The notes below the pieces were generated by a model. That model was given only the letters and a program-made list of their open reading frames with translations. It was not told the DNA's origin and made no database searches. From contig JAGBGV010000371.1 of the NCBI GenBank assembly GCA_017935805.1, forward strand, positions 1-12,786: 12,786 nt of DNA. The letters run 5' to 3'. This document shows, in pieces, positions 8,470 to 12,786 of the stretch. A program made the translations under genes and the position numbers. Source of the DNA: Clostridia bacterium (GTDB taxonomy: Bacteria > Bacillota_A > Clostridia > Oscillospirales > CAG-272). Position 1 is the first letter of the stretch; each line of letters opens with the position of its first letter.

Positions 8470-9297
8470 TCAGATCATCTTTTCCGCAACATACGGAATG
8501 GTGGAAATGATATACAAAACAGGTGCGGTAAGCAGAACGCTGTCGAATCGGTCAAGCACACCGCCGTGACCCGGGAACAGGTTGCCGTAGTCCTTAACAT
8601 CGAATCTTCTCTTTATTGCAGATGCTGCAAGGTCGCCGATCTGTGCGATCACAGAGATGACAGCGCCCACCACAGCCATTGCGATCATGTTGAATGACAC
8701 ATCAGCATTGAACCATGTTTTGATAATAATACCGTAAACTATAAATGCTATGGCAGCGAAAACTATACCGCCTACGCTTCCCTCGATAGTCTTTTTGGGG
8801 GACACCTCTGGTATGAGCTTGTGTTTGCCAAACAGTCTTCCGCAGAGATATGCGAAAATGTCGCTGACCCATGGGCCTACAAACACAAGAAGATACAAGT
8901 AATCTCCTGCCTCACGGAGCATAACTATACAGGTAAATGACAGGGATGTATAAAGAACTCCCATAAACGCAGATGCTACCAAAGTGTAGTCAAGCTTGCC
9001 CTTTGAGAATACTATTGTGGTAAACAGAAGGATCAGATACACAAGATAGCATGAGAGCATGATTGTGATAGTGCTCTTATCCGTAAACCACGGAATGATC
9101 GGTACAGCCGCACTGATAAGGCAAGACGGGATAGATACAGAGAGGTTTTTTCTTACTCCGCAGCATCCCACCATTTCGTATGCCGCGATAAAAGCAGCTA
9201 CTGCCATGGCAATCGGGAACACTATAGTATTGGAAAAATAGCAGATCGGAATAAAGATCGCCATTGCCCAGGCAGCTGTAATCGTTCGTTTTAACAT
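8470..9297 (-). CDS. cdsA: Phosphatidate cytidylyltransferase (CDP-diglyceride synthase)
   Basis: CdsA is a multi-pass membrane enzyme that joins CTP and phosphatidic acid to give CDP-diacylglycerol, the branch point for phospholipid synthesis. The protein has 275 residues. Most of its length is hydrophobic, with about seven to eight membrane segments. The conserved loop around D146 (GPWVSDIFAYLCGRLFGKHK) leads to VSPKKTIEGSVGG (165-177), and the family signature runs from S226 to D252, with KR at 229-230, KD at 235-236, HGG at 244-246 and DRFD at 249-252. ATG 9297 was chosen because AAGGAAGGA at 9305-9313 lies 7 bases upstream. A longer reading frame open to 9381 would overlap the uppS end and add a hydrophilic 28-residue tail untypical of the family. 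The gene lies 28 bases after uppS and 13 before dxr. Confidence 0.97.
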   Translation of the reverse strand: MLKRTITAAWAMAIFIPICYFSNTIVFPIAMAVAAFIAAYEMVGCCGVRKNLSVSIPSCLISAAVPIIPWFTDKSTITIMLSCYLVYLILLFTTIVFSKGKLDYTLVASAFMGVLYTSLSFTCIVMLREAGDYLYLLVFVGPWVSDIFAYLCGRLFGKHKLIPEVSPKKTIEGSVGGIVFAAIAFIVYGIIIKTWFNADVSFNMIAMAVVGAVISVIAQIGDLAASAIKRRFDVKDYGNLFPGHGGVLDRFDSVLLTAPVLYIISTIPYVAEKMI

Positions 9298-9304
9298 TTT
9301 TTCG

Positions 9305-9313
9305 TCCTTCCTT
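9305..9313 (-). promoter_or_regulatory. Ribosome binding site that fixes the cdsA start
   Basis: AAGGAAGGA lies in the gap after the uppS stop, with its last AGGA 7 bases before ATG 9297. It supports the 275-residue CdsA over an upstream start at 9381 inside uppS. Confidence 0.8.
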
Positions 9314-9325
9314 TTAACAAAAAGG

Positions 9326-10057
9326 TTATTTTGCAGATTCGTTTTTATCGAGTCCGCCCCAGCGTCTGCTTCGACCGGCAAAATCCCTCACCGCCGCATT
9401 CACGTCGTCAGGTGAGAAATCCGGCCACATGGCGTCAGAGAAATAAAACTCGGAATACGCACTCTGCCATAAGAGGAAATTGGATATTCTTGTTTCTCTG
9501 CCTGTTCTGACCACAAGATCCGGGTCAGGGCAGTCAGAGGTATATATGCGCGCAGAAATATCGTCCTCGGTTATCTCGCTCTTTCCCTCAGCAATCAGAC
9601 GGTTGACCGCATGAACGATCTCCGCTCTGCCGCCATAGTTAAGAGCAATATTTATCCTGTGCGTTCCTCCGCGAGTGTCTTCCTCAAGCTTTGCTGCTTT
9701 CTTGCCGATATCCTCACCAAGTGCCCAAGGATCACCGATGAACCTGAACTCAACCGCTTCCTCTTCTCTTGCTTCATCGATATAATCCATGAGCAGCTTG
9801 AATATCGCATCCACTTCACGCTTCGGACGCTTAATATTCTCCGTTGAGAATGCATATACCGTAACGATCTTGATGCCGATATCCCTACAGTAGCGAACCA
9901 CCTTCTTGAAGTTTTCAGCACCTGCACGATGACCGAATTCTCTGGGAAGCCCCCGGCTCTTCGCCCATCTGCCGTTACCGTCCATTATGAACGCAATATG
10001 GTTAAGTCCGCTCTGCTTTACTATCTCGCGGATAATGTCTTTATTTATGTCAGCCAT
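9326..10057 (-). CDS. uppS: Undecaprenyl-diphosphate synthase (cis-prenyltransferase)
   Basis: UppS (isoprenyl transferase) adds IPP units in cis to farnesyl diphosphate to make the C55 carrier lipid for peptidoglycan and other wall polymers. Its 243 residues match the usual length. The catalytic region HIAFIMDGNGRWA (20-32) has D26. GHRAG (42-46) and YAFSTEN (68-74) line the substrate site. The IPP-binding region starts at R184 and R190 (RTGRETRISNFLLWQ), followed by E203 in AYSEFYF. Position 187 is Arg where the family generally has a small residue, usually Gly (RTGGE or RTSGE). The ATG at 10057 has CGGTGG (10061-10066) only 3 bases upstream, a short spacing. The gene is set off from frr by 93 bases with an inverted repeat, and cdsA follows after 28 bases. 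Its substrate IPP comes from the pathway that includes dxr and ispG downstream. Confidence 0.98.
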   Translation of the reverse strand: MADINKDIIREIVKQSGLNHIAFIMDGNGRWAKSRGLPREFGHRAGAENFKKVVRYCRDIGIKIVTVYAFSTENIKRPKREVDAIFKLLMDYIDEAREEEAVEFRFIGDPWALGEDIGKKAAKLEEDTRGGTHRINIALNYGGRAEIVHAVNRLIAEGKSEITEDDISARIYTSDCPDPDLVVRTGRETRISNFLLWQSAYSEFYFSDAMWPDFSPDDVNAAVRDFAGRSRRWGGLDKNESAK

Positions 10058-10082
10058 AAACCACCGTAAATAAATATATGTA

Positions 10083-10122
10083 TGCGCTCGGTCTTAACGG
10101 ATCCCGCATATCACCGAGCGCA
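10083..10122 (-). repeat. Perfect 10-bp inverted repeat between frr and uppS
   Basis: TGCGCTCGGT (10083-10092) and ACCGAGCGCA (10113-10122) pair perfectly around a 20-base loop that contains a GGATCC palindrome. In the minus-strand RNA the stem is followed by UACAUAUAUUUAUUU, which is AU-rich but has no clean U-tract, so it is not a standard terminator. The uppS ribosome binding site lies about 16 bases after it. A partial terminator, an RNA-processing or stability element, or a protein-binding site could explain it. Confidence 0.6.
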
Positions 10123-10150
10123 CAGTGTTCTGATTTAATAATGTCGGAAA

Positions 10151-10705
10151 TCAGATCTCCATGATTTCCTTTTCTTTTGCAGCGGTAATTGTTTCGATTT
10201 CCTTGATGAACTTGTCGGTCAGATCCTGAATTGTCTTATCGGACTGCTTCTGTTCGTCCTCGGTCATTTCGCTGTTCTTCTTCATAGCCTTGCTCTTGTC
10301 GTTGGCATCACGTCTGATGTTACGGATAGCAACCTTTGCATCCTCACTCATCTTTGCAATGTTCTTCTTAAGATCGCGACGGCGTTCCTCTGTAAGCTGG
10401 GGGAATACCATGCGAATAACCTTACCGTCGTTCTGAGGATTGATACCTACATCAGATGCAAGGATCGCCTTTTCGATGCTCTTGAGAGTGGAAGCGTCCC
10501 AAGGCTGAATAGCGAGAGTCTTGGGGTCAGTTACCTTAACCTCTGCCATCTGTGTAATAGCGGTAGGTACTCCGTAATAGTCAACAGTGATCTTGGAAAT
10601 TACTGCTGTGCTTGCACGACCTGCACGGATTGTAGAAAGAGAATCCTTGTACACATCGATAGTCTTTTTCATTCTGCCTTCATATTCTTTAGTGTCGAGT
10701 TTCAT
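10151..10705 (-). CDS. frr: Ribosome recycling factor
   Basis: RRF acts with EF-G after termination to split the ribosome into subunits and release mRNA and tRNA. Its 184 residues match the family (185 in E. coli). The three-helix bundle domain is formed by the N-terminal helix with STIRAGRAS (24-32) and by the long C-terminal helices; the small beta-rich domain lies between (about 32-105), with VDYYGVPT at 41-48. The conserved RNIRRDAND (128-136) includes R132, equivalent to the functionally key E. coli R132. The C-terminal helices are very rich in Lys and Glu, as is normal for RRF. CAGGAGAT at 10712-10719 puts GGAG 8 bases before the ATG. The gene follows pyrH after 30 bases, the usual bacterial pair. 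Confidence 0.98.
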   Translation of the reverse strand: MKLDTKEYEGRMKKTIDVYKDSLSTIRAGRASTAVISKITVDYYGVPTAITQMAEVKVTDPKTLAIQPWDASTLKSIEKAILASDVGINPQNDGKVIRMVFPQLTEERRRDLKKNIAKMSEDAKVAIRNIRRDANDKSKAMKKNSEMTEDEQKQSDKTIQDLTDKFIKEIETITAAKEKEIMEI

Positions 10706-10735
10706 AATTTTATCTCCTGTATATTAGTATTTGAA

Positions 10736-11509
10736 TTAATATAGCTCGGTCTGTGCGTTGTTGTCATAAGTAACAAGTGTGCCCAGCTCTTCGCCGTTTA
10801 CCACACGGATAATGTTCTCGGGGTCCGACAGAGCAAACAGATACATATCTATCTTCTGCTCCTTAGCGAGAGCGGATGCGGAAACATCAGTTGCGTGAAG
10901 TCCCTTAGCAAGGCACTCGTCATAAGACACTACCTTATATCTGGGAACGCTTCTGTCGATCTCACCGTTTTCGTCTCTGGGATCGCGAACATAGATTCCG
11001 TCGATGTTTTTCGCCATAAGGATAACATCAGCATCGATCTCAGCAGCACGAACAACGACCGTAGTATCGGTTGTCACGAAAGGAATACCTGTGCCTGCGC
11101 CGAAGATTACTACCTTACCAGACTCAAGATATGAGATTGCACGGCGGAAATCATACTGTTCAGCGAAGCTGTTCATGCCAACAGGTGACATTACTGTTAC
11201 GGGACAGCCCTTCTTTTCAATAGCATCCTCAAGTCTGAGGCAGTTTATCATTGTGCAAAGCATACCAATCTGATCAGCTCTCGCACGCTTTACTCCCTTG
11301 CCGTAAGCTCCTCTCCAGATGTTGCCGGCACCGATAACAATACCGACCTGTATACCGTCAGCCACAAGTTTGCTGATCACATCAGTGATCTCATCGATTA
11401 TCTGCGGATCGAAGATCTCATCCACGCCACCGTCCTTGTCCTTCTTGGCGATCGCCTCACCGGACAGCTTAAGGAGTACGCGGTTAAATCTTCTCTTTGT
11501 CTCAGGCAT
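10736..11509 (-). CDS. pyrH: Uridylate kinase (UMP kinase)
   Basis: PyrH phosphorylates UMP to UDP with ATP and acts as a hexamer of the amino acid kinase fold; it sets UTP and CTP supply. The protein has 257 residues, a little over the usual 240, with extra length partly in a C-terminal tail (TYDNNAQTELY). LLKLSGEA (12-19) forms the phosphate site; GAGNIWRG (60-67) carries the conserved Arg R66; ADQIGM (78-83) holds D79; VTTDT (145-149) holds D148; RAAEIDADVILMAKN (154-168) follows; D208 matches the Asp of the common MD-x-A motif. GTGNP, usual in the family, reads GTGIP here (I142). ATG 11509 is chosen because GGAGGT at 11517-11522 is 7 bases upstream; an in-frame GTG at 11518 overlaps that site. 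The gene starts its own transcription unit, with a promoter at 11557-11585. Confidence 0.98.
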   Translation of the reverse strand: MPETKRRFNRVLLKLSGEAIAKKDKDGGVDEIFDPQIIDEITDVISKLVADGIQVGIVIGAGNIWRGAYGKGVKRARADQIGMLCTMINCLRLEDAIEKKGCPVTVMSPVGMNSFAEQYDFRRAISYLESGKVVIFGAGTGIPFVTTDTTVVVRAAEIDADVILMAKNIDGIYVRDPRDENGEIDRSVPRYKVVSYDECLAKGLHATDVSASALAKEQKIDMYLFALSDPENIIRVVNGEELGTLVTYDNNAQTELY

Positions 11510-11515
11510 AATATG

Positions 11516-11523
11516 CACCTCCG
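11516..11523 (-). promoter_or_regulatory. Ribosome binding site that fixes the pyrH start
   Basis: CGGAGGTG gives seven consecutive matches to the 16S anti-Shine-Dalgarno sequence (GGAGGTG). GGAGGT ends 7 bases before ATG 11509, so the in-frame GTG at 11518 is not used. Confidence 0.85.
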
Positions 11524-11556
11524 AATCACGGTAATCTTTATGTTTTTATCTAATAC

Positions 11557-11585
11557 ATTTTACCCTATTTCCGTCAATTTGTAAA
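11557..11585 (-). promoter_or_regulatory. Sigma-A-type promoter for the pyrH operon
   Basis: On the minus strand TTTACA (11580-11585, five of six to TTGACA) is followed by an exact 17-base spacer and TAAAAT (11557-11562, five of six to TATAAT). Transcription would start near 11550, giving a leader of about 40 bases before pyrH. It sits directly after the terminator of the rpsB-tsf unit, which supports a real unit boundary. A 9-base direct repeat and an imperfect inverted repeat overlap the -35. Confidence 0.8.
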
Positions 11586-11602
11586 TAGCAAAATTGTAAA
11601 TA
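11579..11602 (-). repeat. Two 9-base direct repeats overlapping the pyrH -35
   Basis: TATTTACAA occurs twice on the minus strand, at 11594-11602 and 11579-11587, with a 15-base period; the second copy covers the -35 element. An imperfect inverted repeat (CAATTTTG with CAAATTG, 11575-11596) is centred near the same place. The tract is very AT-rich, so chance is a fair explanation. If functional, it could be an operator or an upstream promoter element. Confidence 0.35.
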
Positions 11603-11607
11603 CACGC

Positions 11608-11640
11608 AAAAAATCCCACTATTTTTACATAGCGGGATTT
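11608..11640 (-). terminator. Intrinsic terminator of the rpsB-tsf unit
   Basis: Minus-strand RNA forms an 11-bp stem, AAAUCCCGCUA with UAGUGGGAUUU (one G-U wobble), around an 8-base loop. The run of six U at 11613-11608 begins with the last three bases of the stem. It starts 24 bases after the tsf stop, as expected for the end of the unit. The wobble favours the sense strand. Confidence 0.9.
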
Positions 11641-11663
11641 ATTTGTTGGTTAATTATACCGAT

Positions 11664-12596
11664 TTACGCCTTACCTGTGAGTCTTGCGATCTCATCAGCG
11701 AAGTCGTCTTCTCTCTTTTCAAGACCTTCACCCTTTTCGAAAAGTACGAAAGAGTTGATCTTGATGTCGCCGCCGAGTTCCTTTGCAACGGAAGCAACGT
11801 ACTTGGAGATTGTGAGGCTGTCATCCTTAACGTAGAGCTGTTCGTTGAGGCATGCCTTTTCGTAGAACTTGCCGATTCTGCCTTCTACCATCTTTGCGAT
11901 GATAGCTTCAGGCTTGCTTGCGTTCTTTGCGTCGTTCTTGATCTGAGCCATGAGAATAGCCTTTTCTTCGTCAAGAACGGATGCGGGAACGTCTTCCTTG
12001 GAAACGTATGTCGGAGGTGTACCGGCTGCGATCTGGAGGCAGATGTTCTTTGCGAATTCTGCGAAGCCGTCCTTAGCTGCGATATCGTCAGTTGTATCGA
12101 ACTTAACGATAACGCCTGCCATGCCGCCGCCGTGGATATATGTGGATGTGATACCCTCTACGATCTCGAAACGGCGGATGTTCATGTTTTCGCCGATTGT
12201 GAAGATCATATCCTTGAGCTTGAGCTCAACTGTTGCGAAGTCAGCGTCGTAAGGAAGAGCCTTGAGTTCTTCAACTGTTGCGGGCTTCTTGTCAACGATT
12301 ACCTTGAGAATGTTCTTTACAAATGCCTTGAATGTTTCGTTCTTTGCAACGAAGTCTGTTTCTGCGTTAACCTCGATAATAGCGGTTGTGGAACCAACTG
12401 TGAGAACGTCAACAACACCTTCAGCTGCGATTCTGCCTGCCTTCTTGTCAGCCTTGCCGAGACCCTTCTCGCGAAGAATCTTAATAGCTTCGTCAAAGTT
12501 ACCGTCTGCTTCTACCAGAGCCTTCTTGCATTCCATCATGCCGGCACCGGTCTTGCTTCTGAGGTCGTTTACCATTTTAGCTGTGATTGCTGCCAT
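11664..12596 (-). CDS. tsf: Translation elongation factor Ts
   Basis: EF-Ts exchanges GDP for GTP on EF-Tu during protein synthesis. It has 310 residues, close to the 283-295 of well-known forms. The N-terminal UBA-like domain carries LRSKTGAGMMECKKAL (12-27) and the following helix to about residue 55. The core begins with the strictly conserved ETDFVAKN (79-86), whose Asp and Phe contact EF-Tu. A second half-core follows, with HGGGMAGVIVKF (155-166) and FAKNICLQIAA (181-191), and the C-terminal part contains KFYEKACLNEQLYVKDD (243-259). The protein is rich in Ala and Lys with few rare codons, as expected for a highly expressed gene. CAGGAGT at 12606-12612 puts GGAG 10 bases before the ATG. 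The gene follows rpsB after 60 bases and ends before a strong terminator. Confidence 0.98.
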   Translation of the reverse strand: MAAITAKMVNDLRSKTGAGMMECKKALVEADGNFDEAIKILREKGLGKADKKAGRIAAEGVVDVLTVGSTTAIIEVNAETDFVAKNETFKAFVKNILKVIVDKKPATVEELKALPYDADFATVELKLKDMIFTIGENMNIRRFEIVEGITSTYIHGGGMAGVIVKFDTTDDIAAKDGFAEFAKNICLQIAAGTPPTYVSKEDVPASVLDEEKAILMAQIKNDAKNASKPEAIIAKMVEGRIGKFYEKACLNEQLYVKDDSLTISKYVASVAKELGGDIKINSFVLFEKGEGLEKREDDFADEIARLTGKA

Positions 12597-12656
12597 AATT
12601 ACTAAACTCCTGTATTTTAATGTAATTTTTAATTCGTAGTAATTTCCATGTCTGAA

Positions 12657-12786
12657 TTATTCAGCTGCTTCTTCAGCTTCTGCTGCGGGAGTAGCTTCTG
12701 TGAGCTGTTCGCCCTGCTTTGCTTCGAGAACTGCGTCAGCGATTACAGAGGAGATGAGTCTGATACCGCGGATAGCGTCATCGTTA
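12657..12786 (-). CDS. rpsB: Ribosomal protein S2 (uS2), C-terminal end only
   Basis: Only the last 42 residues and the TAA stop are in the window; the start lies beyond the right edge. NDDAIRGIRLISSVIADAVLEAKQGE matches the strongly conserved end of S2, which forms part of the small ribosomal subunit. After that core comes a short acidic tail rich in Ala and Glu (EQLTEATPAAEAEEAAE), of the variable kind found at S2 C-termini. Its place before tsf, 60 bases away, is the standard bacterial arrangement and confirms the call. Confidence 0.93.
   Translation of the reverse strand, partial: NDDAIRGIRLISSVIADAVLEAKQGEQLTEATPAAEAEEAAE

Noticed and set aside
9298..9381. Longer cdsA start at 9381
   Set aside because: It would overlap the end of uppS and add a hydrophilic tail not typical of CdsA; ATG 9297 has a strong, well-spaced ribosome binding site.
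11547..11579. Alternative pyrH promoter using TTGACG as -35
   Set aside because: TTGACG at 11572-11577 is a good -35, but its best -10 at a 16-base spacing is TATTAG (four of six). The TTTACA/TAAAAT pair with an exact 17-base spacer is better.
11643..12605. A plus-strand open frame of 320 codons almost exactly opposite tsf
   Set aside because: Its translation is unusually Cys/Leu/Val-rich and resembles no family. It mirrors tsf codon bias (few TTA, CTA or TCA codons give few antisense stops) and has no evident ribosome binding site or promoter.
1..12786. Search for a new defence, mobile or biosynthetic system
   Set aside because: Every coding region belongs to a known housekeeping family or DUF554. 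Gaps are short, and there are no repeat arrays, integrase or transposase genes, tRNA-adjacent junctions or obvious composition shifts.

Overview
The window is a conserved housekeeping block from a low-to-mid GC Gram-positive anaerobe, most likely a Clostridia member, possibly the Oscillospiraceae/Ruminococcus side. The evidence is a PolC-type replicase, the MEP isoprenoid pathway, and the gene order rpsB-tsf-pyrH-frr-uppS-cdsA-dxr-rseP-ispG-polC. That order matches Bacillus subtilis except that ispG stands where proS does. The species cannot be read from the sequence. All genes lie on the minus strand, so transcription runs from the right end of the window to the left. No rRNA, tRNA, mobile element, CRISPR array or prophage was seen.

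Right end, 12786 to 11600: the tail of rpsB (ribosomal protein S2) and complete tsf (EF-Ts), closed by a strong intrinsic terminator. Positions 11590 to 11510: a good sigma-A-type promoter and a short leader that start a new transcription unit at pyrH. Positions 11509 to 6205: pyrH (UMP kinase), frr (ribosome recycling factor), uppS (undecaprenyl-diphosphate synthase), cdsA (CDP-diglyceride synthase), dxr (DXP reductoisomerase) and rseP (site-2 intramembrane protease). Gaps are short except for 93 bases between frr and uppS, which hold a 10-bp inverted repeat. Between rseP and ispG lies a terminator-like hairpin. Left part: ispG (HMBPP synthase), polC (DNA polymerase III alpha, 1477 residues) and the start of a DUF554 membrane protein running off the window.

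The genes fit together by pathway. Dxr and IspG are an early and a late step of the MEP route to IPP and DMAPP, and UppS uses IPP to build the lipid carrier for cell wall synthesis. CdsA supplies CDP-diacylglycerol for phospholipids, and RseP is an envelope protease. PyrH feeds UTP/CTP pools, including the CTP that CdsA uses. Tsf, S2 and Frr serve translation, and PolC serves replication.

I found no sign of a new system. The points worth a second look are regulatory (promoter with overlapping repeats, two intergenic hairpins), the break in gene order after polC, and substitutions in otherwise conserved motifs of PyrH, UppS and Dxr. Apart from the terminator and promoter region before pyrH, no gap between genes exceeds about 100 bases.
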